A stretch of DNA of 64,000 nucleotides from E44-bin88 sp034419075 (GCA_034419075.1 DAOULR010000009.1:90962-154961); one strand, 5' to 3'; counted from the stretch's first letter, positions 24,373 through 33,520 are shown. The notes: generated by a model from the sequence alone, not told the origin. A program made the numbers and translations.

Positions 24373-24986
24373 CCAATATCTACCAGAAGCTGCTGGACTG
24401 CTTTGGCCCACAGCACTGGTGGCCCGCCGAGGAGCCCTTCGAGGTCATTGTCGGCGCCATACTCACCCAGTCCGCCGCCTGGGGGAACGTGGAGAAGGCG
24501 ATAGCGAATTTGCAGGGTGCGGGAGCGCTGTCGCCACAGGCGTTGAGGAAGCTTCCCAAGGCTAAGCTGGCCGAGATGGTCTATCCCTGCGGCTACTACA
24601 ACGCAAAGGCGCTCAAGCTCAAGGCCTTTGCTCTCTGGCTGGGTAATCACTACGACGATGACCTTGATAGACTGTTTGCCCTTGATGCGGTTGACCTTCG
24701 TCAACAACTACTCTCGGTGCACGGTATTGGGCCAGAGACGGCCGATTCCATAATACTCTACGCTGCCGAGAAGCCCGTCTTCGTCATCGATGCCTACACG
24801 CGGCGCATCATAAGCCGACTGGGCTTAGCTCCGGAAAAGGATAGCTACGCTGCCTATCAGGCGCTTTTTATGGATAACCTGTCCCGCGATACCCAAATGT
24901 TCAACGAGTACCACGCTCTGCTGGTATGCCTTGGTAAGAACGTCTGCCGCCGCCAGCCGCTCTGCGGGGATTGCTGTTTGAATTGA
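24354..24986 (+). CDS. HhH-GPD DNA glycosylase, endonuclease III-like (MagIII-type)
   Basis: 210 aa. The helix-hairpin-helix LLSVHGIGPETADSIIL, the catalytic aspartate in FVIDAYTRR and a C-terminal four-cysteine cluster motif (CLGKNVCRRQPLCGDC) define an Fe-S glycosylase. The lysine that gives endonuclease III its lyase activity (in GVGRKTA) is replaced (GIGPETA). The enzyme should therefore be a monofunctional glycosylase like MagIII, removing alkylated bases. It starts inside the trmO gene. The dispersed repeat copy C follows 25 bases after the stop. Confidence 0.88.
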   Translation: MDAGTLTNIYQKLLDCFGPQHWWPAEEPFEVIVGAILTQSAAWGNVEKAIANLQGAGALSPQALRKLPKAKLAEMVYPCGYYNAKALKLKAFALWLGNHYDDDLDRLFALDAVDLRQQLLSVHGIGPETADSIILYAAEKPVFVIDAYTRRIISRLGLAPEKDSYAAYQALFMDNLSRDTQMFNEYHALLVCLGKNVCRRQPLCGDCCLN

Positions 24987-25011
24987 TATTTGTCGGTTGT
25001 AATCCCCTTCC

Positions 25012-25197
25012 ACCTTGATAGCGTACGTTGTTTTGTCTCACCCAATACCCACCCTATAGGGGTGGTACCCCCTTTATACTCTCCTTTAGGGTTACACCCT
25101 TCCCCACCTTTTGGGGTGTTTAAGAGGGGCGCAGCCCCTCTTTACCTTAAAAGGGCGGCGGGTGGGAAAAGATATAAAATGGAGTGGGGATGTGTGG
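25012..25197 (+). repeat. Dispersed intergenic repeat, copy C (intact)
   Basis: The best complete copy. In order it has CACCTTGATAGCGTACGTT, ACCCAATACCCACCCTATAG, a small hairpin GGGGTGGTACCCC, GGGGTGTTTAAGAGGGGC-GCA-GCCCCTCTT, an uninterrupted CCTTAAAAGG and GGCGGGTGGGAAAAGAT. It lies between two plus-strand genes. It serves as an empty-site reference for copies A and D. Confidence 0.85.
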
Positions 25198-25265
25198 CGC
25201 CTTCATAAATCTTCCCCTTTCCCAGTCCTATGGCAATCTTGACGGCAGGTTGAGGGTTGGTTAAT

Positions 25266-26021
25266 ATGGGGATGGGGAAAAGCATGCCCTATTCCACAGT
25301 TAGCTACACCAGGAAAGACCACGTGGCTTACCTGACCCTGAACCGCCCTGGAGCCGTTAACAAAATCAACCTAGAGTTGTCCCAGGAGCTGGAGGATGCT
25401 TGCCGACAGGCCAACCAGGACGACGAGGTCTATGTCGTCGTCCTCAGCGGGGCGGGCAAGGCCTTCTGCGGGGGTGGTGAGGGAAAAGGGGCGGTCTATG
25501 GCGTTGCTTCTGCTGTCGCTGCCATCGAGAAACCGGTTATTGCCGCCATCAACGGCGACGCTTTGGGGCAGGGCTTAGAATTAGCTCTGAGCTGTGATAT
25601 AAGGCTGGCTTCGGATAAAGCCAAGCTCGGTTTTCCCGAAGTTGCTCAAGGGCTTATCCCCGCCGACGGCGGCACCCAGAGGTTGGCGCGGCTGGTGGGG
25701 AGGGGCAAGGCCTTGGAATTAATACTAACTGCGGAGACCGTAACTGCTGCTGAGGCGCTTGAAATCGGGCTGGTGGACCGGGTGGTAGAGAGTTCTCAAC
25801 TGGCGGAAGAAGCCAAGGCTCTAACTGCTACCATCGCCAGCAAGGGGCCGATTGCGCTGAGGTTTATCAAGGAGGCGGTGAACAAGGGGCTGGACTTAAC
25901 CTTAGAGCAGGGGCTGCGCCTCGAGGGTGACCTGTATTTCTTACTTCATACTACCGCCGATAGAACCGAGGGCATCAACGCCTTCTTGAAGAAAAGACCG
26001 CCCAAGTTCAAAAACAAATGA
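25266..26021 (+). CDS. Enoyl-CoA hydratase/isomerase family protein (crotonase) 1
   Basis: 251 aa. The crotonase fold is recognised from GAGKAFCGGG (oxyanion hole) and INGDALGQGLELALSCDIRLA. Glutamates sit at both positions used for hydration (FPEVAQG and ALELIL). The loop after the oxyanion-hole motif is short (GEGKGAVYGV) compared with the second copy, which may change substrate preference. Several starts are in frame (TTG 25257, ATG 25266, 25272, 25284); 25266 is chosen for GAGG 9 bases upstream. The stop overlaps the next gene by 4 bases. It heads an operon for acyl-CoA metabolism. Confidence 0.88.
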   Translation: MGMGKSMPYSTVSYTRKDHVAYLTLNRPGAVNKINLELSQELEDACRQANQDDEVYVVVLSGAGKAFCGGGEGKGAVYGVASAVAAIEKPVIAAINGDALGQGLELALSCDIRLASDKAKLGFPEVAQGLIPADGGTQRLARLVGRGKALELILTAETVTAAEALEIGLVDRVVESSQLAEEAKALTATIASKGPIALRFIKEAVNKGLDLTLEQGLRLEGDLYFLLHTTADRTEGINAFLKKRPPKFKNK

Positions 26022-26734
26022 GCAATTTCGAGACCATAATCTACGAAAAAAATAACGGGCTGGCCTACGTCACCCTGAACCGCCCCGAGGCTTTAAACGT
26101 CTATAATATCAAGATGCGCGATGAGCTTTACCAGGTGCTGGGTGCCATCAGGGACGACGCCGATGTCAGAGTTGCCCTTTTTCGGGGGGCTGGCGATAGA
26201 GCCTTCTGCGCCGGCGCCGACCTTAGCGAGTTCCTCACCGCCCTCTCCCCCATCATCGCCCGCCGGGCGCGCTGGGAAAGGGACGTCTGGGGGCTTTTCT
26301 TGAGCATAAATAAGCCAATGATTGCCGCCCTGCACGGCTTCGTCCTCGGTTCCGGAGTAGAGATAGCCCTCTGCTGCGACATACGCTTAGCCGCCGAAGA
26401 CGTCCAGTTCGGGCTGCCCGAACCGGGGCTGGGCATAATCCCAGCGGCGGGGGGCAGCCAGACCCTGCCCCGCATAATCGGTGGGGGAAAAGCGCTGGAG
26501 ATATTGCTTTCGGGGCGGTGGGTCAAGGCCGAGGAAGCCCGCCGCCTGAAACTGGTGAGCCGAGTGCTGCCCAAGAAAGAACTGATGCCCGCCGCCGAAA
26601 AGCTGGCGGAAAGAATCGCCAACTTTAACCCGCTGGCGGTGGCTTACGCCAAGCAGGCGGTAACGCGGGGGCTCGACCTGACTTTAGCCCAAGGGCTGGA
26701 GCTCGAAGCCCGGCTGGCGGGCTCTTTAGCATAG
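26018..26734 (+). CDS. Enoyl-CoA hydratase/isomerase family protein (crotonase) 2
   Basis: 238 aa. Oxyanion-hole motif GAGDRAFCAGADLSEF, HGFVLGSGVEIALCCDIRLA, and glutamates at the two catalytic positions (GLPEPGLG; ALEILL). It is a separate paralogue of the preceding gene, not a recent duplicate (many differences). The two may form a mixed oligomer or act on different chain types, for example in beta-oxidation or aromatic-acid degradation. The start ATG overlaps the upstream stop (ATGA), and 9 bases separate it from the sirtuin gene. Confidence 0.9.
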   Translation: MSNFETIIYEKNNGLAYVTLNRPEALNVYNIKMRDELYQVLGAIRDDADVRVALFRGAGDRAFCAGADLSEFLTALSPIIARRARWERDVWGLFLSINKPMIAALHGFVLGSGVEIALCCDIRLAAEDVQFGLPEPGLGIIPAAGGSQTLPRIIGGGKALEILLSGRWVKAEEARRLKLVSRVLPKKELMPAAEKLAERIANFNPLAVAYAKQAVTRGLDLTLAQGLELEARLAGSLA

Positions 26735-26743
26735 AGGAATGCA

Positions 26744-27532
26744 ATGATAGAAGAAACGCTGGATAGTTTAGCTAGAAAAGCGGCCGAGCTTATTGTTGCC
26801 GCCAGAAAGCTGGTGGTCTTTAGCGGCGCCGGCATCAGCACCGAGTCGGGGATTCCCGATTTCCGCAGTCCCGGCGGTATCTGGAGCCGCTTCGACCCCG
26901 AGGACTTCACCTACCAGAAGTTCACCACCGACATCGAGGCCAGGAGGAAGCAGTGGCGGATGCTGGGGGAGGGGCACCTGACCACTAACGCTCAGCCCAA
27001 CCTGGCCCACTACGCTATCGCCGAGCTGGATGAATTGGGCAAGCTGGACTGCGTCGTCACCCAGAACGTGGATAACCTGCACCACAAGGCGGGGGTGCCC
27101 GCGGAGAAGGTTTTCGAGCTACACGGCAACGTGCAGTGGGCGGTCTGCCTGGACTGCGGACGGCGCTACCCCTTCGAGCATATCAAAGCCCGGTGGGATG
27201 GGGGTGAGGAGATACCTGACTGCGAAGAGTGCGGAGGGATGCTCAAGCCCGACGCCGTCCTCTTCGGTGAGGCCCTGCCGGCAGACGTCTTAGAGGAAGC
27301 CTCTCGGCGCTCCTCCCAGAGTGACCTCTTTATCGTGGTCGGCTCGACGCTGATCGTCTACCCCGCCGCCTATATGCCCGCCTACGCGTTGCGGGCGGGG
27401 GCCAAATTAATCATCGTCAACCTAAGCGATACCCCGCTGGACCCACAGGCTAGTGTCCTCATCAGGGCCAAGGCGGGGGAGGCCATGTCCCGGATAGTCG
27501 AAAAAGTTAAGGATAAACTGGAGACAAAATGA
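26744..27532 (+). CDS. Sir2 family NAD-dependent protein deacylase
   Basis: 262 aa. NAD-binding motifs SGAGISTESGIPDFRS and TQNVDNLH, the catalytic histidine in ELHGN, and the zinc site (CLDCGRR and CEECGGM) are all intact. Sirtuins remove acetyl or longer acyl groups from lysine and release O-acyl-ADP-ribose. Its position between crotonases and an acyl-CoA ligase suggests it reactivates the ligase, as CobB does for acetyl-CoA synthetase; this is inference from context. The stop overlaps the ligase start by 4 bases. Confidence 0.93.
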   Translation: MIEETLDSLARKAAELIVAARKLVVFSGAGISTESGIPDFRSPGGIWSRFDPEDFTYQKFTTDIEARRKQWRMLGEGHLTTNAQPNLAHYAIAELDELGKLDCVVTQNVDNLHHKAGVPAEKVFELHGNVQWAVCLDCGRRYPFEHIKARWDGGEEIPDCEECGGMLKPDAVLFGEALPADVLEEASRRSSQSDLFIVVGSTLIVYPAAYMPAYALRAGAKLIIVNLSDTPLDPQASVLIRAKAGEAMSRIVEKVKDKLETK

Positions 27533-29103
27533 TTATAAGCGAATTTCTCGACCTTTCCGCCCTGCTCGTCCCGGAGAGGACGGCCATAACCTTCGAGGGC
27601 AAGCGCTACAGCTACGCTAAGCTCAAGGAGAGGGTCAACCGACTGGCCGACGCCCTGAACCGCCTGGGCTTAAAGAAGGGCGACCGGGCGGCTATCCTTG
27701 AAGTCAACTGTAACCAGTACGTCGAGGCCTGCTTCGCCACCGTCAAGCTGGGGGCAATCTTTGTTCCACTCAACTTCCGCGTAAGGCAGGACGAGCTGAC
27801 CTACCTGGTGCATGAAGCCGAGCCCACCGTACTCTTCGTCGGCAGCCGTTACGTTGATATGGTGCGCCGCGTTCAGCTCCAGCTGCCCTCAGTGAAGAAC
27901 TTTATTATCATCGGGGGTGGGGATAAGGGGATGCTTAACTACGACGAGCTGCTCGAATCCGGCTCGCCCGAGGACAAAACCTTTGCCGAGGTTAAAGACG
28001 AGGATATAGCCATGCTCATGTTCACCGCGGGCACGACCGGTTTTCCTAAGGGGGTGCCGCAGGAGCATAACGCCTACAGCTCCTACGTACTGAGCAACGT
28101 TGACCCGCCGGACATGGAGGCGCCTGCTGAGACCAACCTGCTGGTTATGCCCCTCTACCACGTGGCCGGCATGCAGGCCCTGATGGCCAGCATCTACGGC
28201 GGGCGAACCATCGCCCTGCTGCGGCAGTTCGAGGAAAAGGAATGGTTCGAGACGGTGCAGCGAGAGGAAGCAACTAGGGTGATGGTGGTGCCGACCATGC
28301 TCAAAAGAATCGTGGAATACCCCGACTTCGACAAATACGACCTCTCCAGCGTGCGGGTGGTGACCTACGGCGCCGCCTTCTGCCCCTACGAGGTGCTCAA
28401 GGAGACGATAAGGCTCTTTCCGGGGCGGGCGCTGATAAACGCCTTCGGTGGCACCGAGACCTCTTCCACCATAGCTGCCCTCAGGGCCGAAGACCAGATA
28501 ATCACCGGCCAGGAATCCGAAGCGGAGAAAGAAAAGAAACTGAAGCGTCTGGCCCATTCCATCGGGCTGCCCACGGAGGACGTCGAGATTCAGGTTAGGG
28601 GTGCCAAGGGGCGGGAGTTAGCCGCTGGCCAGACGGGTGAGATAGTTGTCCGCGGCGCCCGCATCATGAAGGGCTACTGGAAGGACGAAGAAAAGACCAA
28701 AAAGGCTTTTACCGCCGACGGCTGGTACCGCACCGGCGACATGGGCTATAAGGACGAGGAGGGATATATCTACCTCAGTGGGCGCGCAGACGACATCATC
28801 GTGCGCGGTGGCGAGAACATCGGCCCCAGTGAGGTGGAAAGCGTCCTCACCAGCCACCCCAAGATAGAGGAGGCGGGAGTCATCGGGGTCAAGGATTTGG
28901 AGTGGGGGCAGCAGGTCAGGGCCGTCATCAGGCTCAAAAAGGGGGAAAACGCCAGCGAGGCGGATATTATCGATTTTTGCCGTCCCCACCTGGCTGGCTT
29001 TAAGCGCCCGACCTCGGTAATCTTTGTCAGCGAAGAGCTGCCCAAGACGAGCACAGGCAAGATACTGCGCCGTAAGCTCCGCGAGCAGTACGGCCAGCCT
29101 TAG
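27529..29103 (+). CDS. Acyl-CoA synthetase (AMP-forming)
   Basis: 524 aa. ANL-superfamily ligase: P-loop-like MLMFTAGTTGFPKGVP (residues about 163-178), AFGGTETSS, YRTGDMGYKDEEGYIYLSGR and the C-terminal lysine motif PKTSTGKILRRKLR. It activates a carboxylic acid via an acyl-adenylate and loads CoA. The lysine in STGK is the usual target of regulatory acylation, which fits the adjacent sirtuin. The substrate (fatty, branched or aromatic acid) is unknown. It is the last gene of the four-gene operon and ends overlapping the convergent TIGR04076 gene. Confidence 0.92.
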   Translation: MIISEFLDLSALLVPERTAITFEGKRYSYAKLKERVNRLADALNRLGLKKGDRAAILEVNCNQYVEACFATVKLGAIFVPLNFRVRQDELTYLVHEAEPTVLFVGSRYVDMVRRVQLQLPSVKNFIIIGGGDKGMLNYDELLESGSPEDKTFAEVKDEDIAMLMFTAGTTGFPKGVPQEHNAYSSYVLSNVDPPDMEAPAETNLLVMPLYHVAGMQALMASIYGGRTIALLRQFEEKEWFETVQREEATRVMVVPTMLKRIVEYPDFDKYDLSSVRVVTYGAAFCPYEVLKETIRLFPGRALINAFGGTETSSTIAALRAEDQIITGQESEAEKEKKLKRLAHSIGLPTEDVEIQVRGAKGRELAAGQTGEIVVRGARIMKGYWKDEEKTKKAFTADGWYRTGDMGYKDEEGYIYLSGRADDIIVRGGENIGPSEVESVLTSHPKIEEAGVIGVKDLEWGQQVRAVIRLKKGENASEADIIDFCRPHLAGFKRPTSVIFVSEELPKTSTGKILRRKLREQYGQP

Positions 29104-29363
29104 TCCTTTACGCGGCTAATTTCAAAGACCACCGGGTTATCGGGGTCGGGGCAGACCGCGGTGGTGCGGTCGGGGTCTTTCTCCCAGGGGAAGGTGCCGC
29201 CGAACATCAGCGGCGTTATAAAGGGGAGCAGGGAGGCGAAGGCAAAGATACACATGCCCTGGGGCGTCTTTTCCCCGACCAGCCACTCATCACCGACCTT
29301 ATGCCCCTCTTCACAGTGACCCTTCTGGCTTATTACCTTGACCCTGACAAAGCTTTCCGCCAT
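29100..29363 (-). CDS. TIGR04076 family small protein
   Basis: 87 aa, soluble. Features VKVISQKGHCEEGHKVGDEW at the N terminus, PQGMCIFAFASLLPFITPL in the middle and VCPDPDNPVVFEISRV at the end match the uncharacterised TIGR04076 family. Three conserved-looking cysteines are present. It lies 17 bases downstream of the HdrD-like gene and ends overlapping the ligase gene tail to tail. It may be an accessory of anaerobic redox metabolism, but nothing in the sequence proves this. Confidence 0.82.
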   Translation of the reverse strand: MAESFVRVKVISQKGHCEEGHKVGDEWLVGEKTPQGMCIFAFASLLPFITPLMFGGTFPWEKDPDRTTAVCPDPDNPVVFEISRVKD

Positions 29364-29380
29364 TTCTTCTCCTTTAAGGG

Positions 29381-31438
29381 CTACTCCTCTATCTGCGCCG
29401 CCAATAGCTCGGCGATGTCCATAACCTTGAGTTTTTCTTCGGCCTCTTTGGTCTTGATGCCGTCGTCAAACATCTGCAGGCAGAAGGGGCAGGCGGTGAC
29501 CACCTTTTGCGCCCCCGTTTCTATCACCTGCTCGGTGCGCATCTCGTTGATGCGGCGGCCTTCCGGCTCCTCCAGCCACATGTGACCGCCGCCGCCACCG
29601 CAACAGAACCCCCGCCGCTTGTTCCTCTCCATCTCCTTGAGTTTAATTTCGGGGACGGCTTTTATAACCTGGCGCGGCGGCTGGTAGATATCATTGTATC
29701 GCCCCAGGTAGCAGGCGTCGTGGTAGGTGACCACCTCGTTTAAGCCCTTCTTAATCTTGAGCTTGCCCTCTTTGAGCAGCTGGGCGATAAACTCGGTGTG
29801 GTGGATGACCTCGTAGTTGCCACCGAACTGGGGGTACTCGTTCTTGAGGATGTTATAGCCGTGGGGGCAGGCGGTAACGATACGCTTGACCCCGTAGTTC
29901 TTTAGGAGTTCTATGTTCTTCTCCGCCTGCATCTGGAAGAGGTATTCGTTGCCCAGACGGCGGGCCGGCTCGCCACAACAGCTCTCCTCCGTTCCCAGAA
30001 TACCGAAGTTGACGCCAGCGCTTTTTAGCAGCTTGGCCACCGACTGAGATATCTTGGTGCTCCTCTCCTCCAGGGCGCCGGTACAGCCCACCCAGAAGAG
30101 GATATCGATGTCACTGTCATCGGCCATGACCTTAAGCTCCAGCCCCTCCGCCCAGTCCATCCGCGACAGCGTCGTTCCCCGCCAGGGGTGGCCCCTGTCC
30201 TCAATGCTCCTTAACGCGCCCTCGGCCGTTTCCGGCATGGAGGCCTGCTCCATGACCAGGTTTCGCCTCAGGTCGACTATTTTGTCAACGTGGTCCACCC
30301 AGACCGGGCAGACCTCGTCACAGGCGCCACAGGTGGTGCAGGCCCAGATTTCATCGAGCAGGATGACGTTTTCGGCCAGAGGGACATCGGGGTTGCCCTG
30401 GGGGGCTTCCCCTTCGGGGTTGGCTGGGGCGGCTTCACCCTTGGCCTTAGCCGCCACCAGCTCGGGGCCTACCTTGAGCAGGTGTTTCTTCAGGTCCTGA
30501 ATCAGCTTCTTGGGGTTGAGTTTTTTGCCGCTGTTGTAAGCCGGACAGAGTTCCTGACAGTTACCGCAGACCACGCAAGAGTAGAGGTCAAGGTTCTGTT
30601 TCCAGGTGAGCTGGTCGATGGTGGAGACACCCAGCGTTTCCGCCTGCTCCAGGTCAATGGGCTTGAGAACACCGCGAGGCTGCTGGCGCAGGATGCCGTT
30701 GAATATGGAGGCGATGATGTGCAGGTAGCGGGTGTAGGGGATAATGGCCAGAACGAAGACTACGGTCAGCCAATGTGCCCAGAGGAAGCCGAGGTACCAG
30801 CCCTCGGTGCCGGCACCGGCGGTGAAAAGATTACTTATCCAGGCGCTCACCGGGGGTAGCAGGCTATGCCCCAGCCCCGCCGGCGCCAGTCCCAGCGAAA
30901 TCTTGGTAGCTATTTCAAATACGTAGGTTACCGGGTGGGCGAGCACGGAGAGGAGGATAATCATGGCCTCGGTGGTCTGTTCCCCCTGGAGCCGCTCAGG
31001 CCTGATGATATAGCGCCGGATAATAGCCCAGAAGGCACCGATGAAGATGAAGACGGCCATGAAGTCCATTACCCAGACCGAGTAGAAATAGACCCCGGTC
31101 TCTTCCAGTCCAATTAAGCCCAGGCCTTCGGTTAAGATGATGAAGAAGAAATAGAAGACGACCGAGACGAAGAAGCCCCATACCATCAGGGCGTGACCTA
31201 AAGGCGCCCGGTCCTTGAGCCGGAAATTCTTGAGCTGGCAGAGCTGGCTGATAACGTAGACCGTCGTATCCCAGAGCGCTCTAAACCGGCTTTTCGGAGT
31301 AGTTTCTTTCTGTCCCAGAAACATGTACTGCCAGAGCTGCCGGAGGCGGTATAGGAACAGCCCGAGAGTGAGTAGAAAAACTCCCCAGAAAATTACGTAA
31401 AATAAGGTCGTTCCTGGCGCAAAGATATTCGCTGACAT
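29381..31438 (-). CDS. Membrane-anchored Fe-S oxidoreductase, HdrD-like
   Basis: 685 aa (reverse strand). The N-terminal 260 residues have about five to six membrane helices like the nitrate-reductase gamma/cytochrome b subunit. Two 4Fe-4S motifs follow (CVVCGNCQELCP and CTTCGACDEVCP). The C-terminal part has two CCG domains (SCCGEPARRLGNE; FCCGGGGGHMW), as in heterodisulfide reductase subunit D and related quinone- or thiol-linked oxidoreductases. Between the two cluster motifs is an Ala/Pro/Glu-rich spacer (GEAAPANPEGEAPQGNPD), probably disordered. It should pass electrons between a membrane carrier and a cytosolic partner, perhaps acyl-CoA oxidation via electron-transfer flavoprotein. The partner is not in the window. 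Confidence 0.88.
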   Translation of the reverse strand: MSANIFAPGTTLFYVIFWGVFLLTLGLFLYRLRQLWQYMFLGQKETTPKSRFRALWDTTVYVISQLCQLKNFRLKDRAPLGHALMVWGFFVSVVFYFFFIILTEGLGLIGLEETGVYFYSVWVMDFMAVFIFIGAFWAIIRRYIIRPERLQGEQTTEAMIILLSVLAHPVTYVFEIATKISLGLAPAGLGHSLLPPVSAWISNLFTAGAGTEGWYLGFLWAHWLTVVFVLAIIPYTRYLHIIASIFNGILRQQPRGVLKPIDLEQAETLGVSTIDQLTWKQNLDLYSCVVCGNCQELCPAYNSGKKLNPKKLIQDLKKHLLKVGPELVAAKAKGEAAPANPEGEAPQGNPDVPLAENVILLDEIWACTTCGACDEVCPVWVDHVDKIVDLRRNLVMEQASMPETAEGALRSIEDRGHPWRGTTLSRMDWAEGLELKVMADDSDIDILFWVGCTGALEERSTKISQSVAKLLKSAGVNFGILGTEESCCGEPARRLGNEYLFQMQAEKNIELLKNYGVKRIVTACPHGYNILKNEYPQFGGNYEVIHHTEFIAQLLKEGKLKIKKGLNEVVTYHDACYLGRYNDIYQPPRQVIKAVPEIKLKEMERNKRRGFCCGGGGGHMWLEEPEGRRINEMRTEQVIETGAQKVVTACPFCLQMFDDGIKTKEAEEKLKVMDIAELLAAQIEE

Positions 31439-31476
31439 GATTACTCCTGCCTAGGCCCCTTCGGACATTAAAGATT

Positions 31477-31962
31477 TTAGCGTAATCTGAGAACGGCGAC
31501 AAATATACCTATGGCTATAGCCAGTATATCCAGCGGGTGGAAGACGGCCTCGTAACTAAAAATCATGATGAAGGGGATACTGGCCAGGTAGCTGGCGGAT
31601 ATGGCTAGACCCCCTATCAGGGCCAGCCAGTTGCCGCGCTTGCGGTTGACGGCAAGGCTGACCACCTCGCCGACGGCATAGCCGACGCCGCCGCCCAGTA
31701 TTAGGTTGACGTAGATATAGGGCAAAAGACCCCGCAGCAACCCCCAGACCAGACCGGTGGCGATAGCCATGCCCAGCGCCGTGCCACCCGCAATCAGATA
31801 ATGTCTGGTGGAGAGGCGGAAGGTGGGCAGTTTGGCTGATTTGGCACAGTCGGGGCATCTGGCCCCCACCGGTGTCTGCACCATGCACTTGGGGCATATC
31901 GGTTTACCGCACTTGCCGCAGCTCAAATTGGTTTCAACGTCAGGGTGATAGGCGCATTTCAT
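31477..31962 (-). CDS. B-box zinc-finger membrane protein
   Basis: 161 aa. An N-terminal zinc finger (CAYHPDVETNLSCGKCGKPI, then CPKCMV and CPDCAKSAK) precedes three to four membrane helices. This B-box-plus-membrane layout is common in Chloroflexota and actinobacteria and is often annotated as rhomboid-associated, but no rhomboid domain is present. Function unknown. It lies 1 base after plsY and probably belongs to the same minus-strand operon. Confidence 0.78.
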   Translation of the reverse strand: MKCAYHPDVETNLSCGKCGKPICPKCMVQTPVGARCPDCAKSAKLPTFRLSTRHYLIAGGTALGMAIATGLVWGLLRGLLPYIYVNLILGGGVGYAVGEVVSLAVNRKRGNWLALIGGLAISASYLASIPFIMIFSYEAVFHPLDILAIAIGIFVAVLRLR

Positions 31963-31963
31963 C

Positions 31964-32662
31964 TTATTCCGTTCCCTCTTCGGGCTTTGCCCGCTGCTGA
32001 TTTATCCAGATTTCCCGGTCCCTGATATCGCGGTCAAAGAGCAGACGGTTGAGCAAGAGTTCCCCCGTCGTCACCGAGGCCGAGATCTGGGTTCGGCGCG
32101 GGGTCAGCCGCCTGATGACCATGATGACAAACATGGCGACAAAGCCCAGAGTTATCTCCAGCGGCTCGCCCACCGCCCAGCTAACGATGGGCATAACCGC
32201 TACGGAAATGCCAATGCCCACCGGTATGTTGCGCACGGTAAACAGGTTTATAATCATAATTACCAGGAAGGCTATCAGCGACCAGGGTATGTAGCCGTTG
32301 ACCAGAGGTACGATAAAAGCCACGCCCATGATGGTGGCAATGCCCCGGCCGCCGCTGAAGCGGAGGTAGACGGGCCAGTTGTGCCCGATAACGGCGGCGA
32401 TACCGATGATTACCTGCTGGGTCAGGTCCAGCCCTACCAGGTGGGCGACCCAGACCGCGGGCATCGCCTTGAAGGTGTCGAAGAGGCCTACTATGACGGC
32501 TATCCAGCGGGCGCCGGTCTTGACCAGGTTGGCGCCGCCGATATTGCCGCTGCCGTGTTGCCTGAGGTCTATCCCTCGCGTCCACCGGGCGGCCAGATAG
32601 GCGGCAGGAATGGCGCCCATAAGGTAGCCGCCGATAATTAGCAGGATAAACTTAACAACCAT
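31964..32662 (-). CDS. plsY: Acyl-phosphate:glycerol-3-phosphate acyltransferase 1
   Basis: 232 aa. Integral membrane enzyme making lysophosphatidic acid from acyl phosphate. The three PlsY motifs are visible: GSGNIGGANL, GHNWPVYLRFSGGRGIAT and the third cytoplasmic region. A C-terminal extension (about 30 residues, charged, RDIRDREIWINQQRAKPEEG) is not found in the second copy at 55321. The first motif GSGNIG-AN is the canonical form. It lies downstream of a PHP phosphoesterase gene. Confidence 0.92.
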   Translation of the reverse strand: MVVKFILLIIGGYLMGAIPAAYLAARWTRGIDLRQHGSGNIGGANLVKTGARWIAVIVGLFDTFKAMPAVWVAHLVGLDLTQQVIIGIAAVIGHNWPVYLRFSGGRGIATIMGVAFIVPLVNGYIPWSLIAFLVIMIINLFTVRNIPVGIGISVAVMPIVSWAVGEPLEITLGFVAMFVIMVIRRLTPRRTQISASVTTGELLLNRLLFDRDIRDREIWINQQRAKPEEGTE

Positions 32663-32671
32663 AAACTCTCC

Positions 32672-33520
32672 TCATAAGATAAGGTTGGGTTCTTTCTCTT
32701 TAGCCAGGGCGATGAGCCGTTCGGCCGCTTCCAGGGGTACTTCGGCGCCGCCGATGGCGGTCTCTTCGTCGGGCTCGATGCCGTGAAAGTCGCTGCCGCC
32801 GGTGGCGATAAGGTCGTGCTTTTGCGCCAGCGCCAACAGGCCCTCGACTTCCTCGGCGCTGTAGCCGTTGTAATAAGCCTCCAGGCCCACCAGCCCCGCT
32901 GGTTTCAGCTCCAAAATCAGCCCCTCGGGGTCTTCGGTGGTGAGGGGGTGGGCCAGCACGGCCAGGCCTTTGGCCCTGACGATGATGCCTACCGCCTCGG
33001 CGGGGAGCATCTTTTCCCGCTCGACGTAGGCGGGCTTGCCGTGCCCCAAATACTCGTCAAAGGCCTCTTTGAAGGAGGGGGCGAGGCCTTTTTCCATCAT
33101 GGCCTGGGCGATGTGGGGGCGGCCGATGGTGCTGGCGCCAGCCAGTTCCAGGACGCGCTGCCAGTCGATATGCACACCGAGCCCGTCCAGCTTAGCCACC
33201 ATCTGTTCCGCCCGCCTCAGGCGGGAGTTCTTGAAATCCTCCAGCTTGGCCAGCAGCTGGGGATCGTTGTAGTCAAAAAAATAACCCAGGATATGCACTT
33301 CGCCCTGGGGGATATCGGTGCTGATTTCGATGCCGGGTATAACGCTGAGACCAGGGAAAGCTTGGGCTGCCTTTTTGGCGGCGGCGATACCGTCCACGCT
33401 GTCGTGGTCGGCCAGGGCGATATAGACCAGCCCCTTTTCCGCCGCCTCTCTAATGACCTGAGCGGGGGTGAGCTTGCCGTCGGAGGCGGTGGAGTGGATG
33501 TGGAGGTCGACCTGGCCCAA
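32672..33520 (-). CDS. PHP-domain phosphoesterase
   Basis: 282 aa. Metal-binding motifs DLHIHSTASDGKLTP, ADHDSVDG, GIEIS and GGSDFHG are intact, as in YciV/TrpH-type PHP proteins that hydrolyse nucleotides such as 3',5'-nucleoside bisphosphates or oligoribonucleotides. It starts 2 bases after the ymdB stop. Its neighbours rny and ymdB also act on RNA or cyclic nucleotides, which supports an RNA-turnover role by context. Confidence 0.9.
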   Translation of the reverse strand: MGQVDLHIHSTASDGKLTPAQVIREAAEKGLVYIALADHDSVDGIAAAKKAAQAFPGLSVIPGIEISTDIPQGEVHILGYFFDYNDPQLLAKLEDFKNSRLRRAEQMVAKLDGLGVHIDWQRVLELAGASTIGRPHIAQAMMEKGLAPSFKEAFDEYLGHGKPAYVEREKMLPAEAVGIIVRAKGLAVLAHPLTTEDPEGLILELKPAGLVGLEAYYNGYSAEEVEGLLALAQKHDLIATGGSDFHGIEPDEETAIGGAEVPLEAAERLIALAKEKEPNLIL

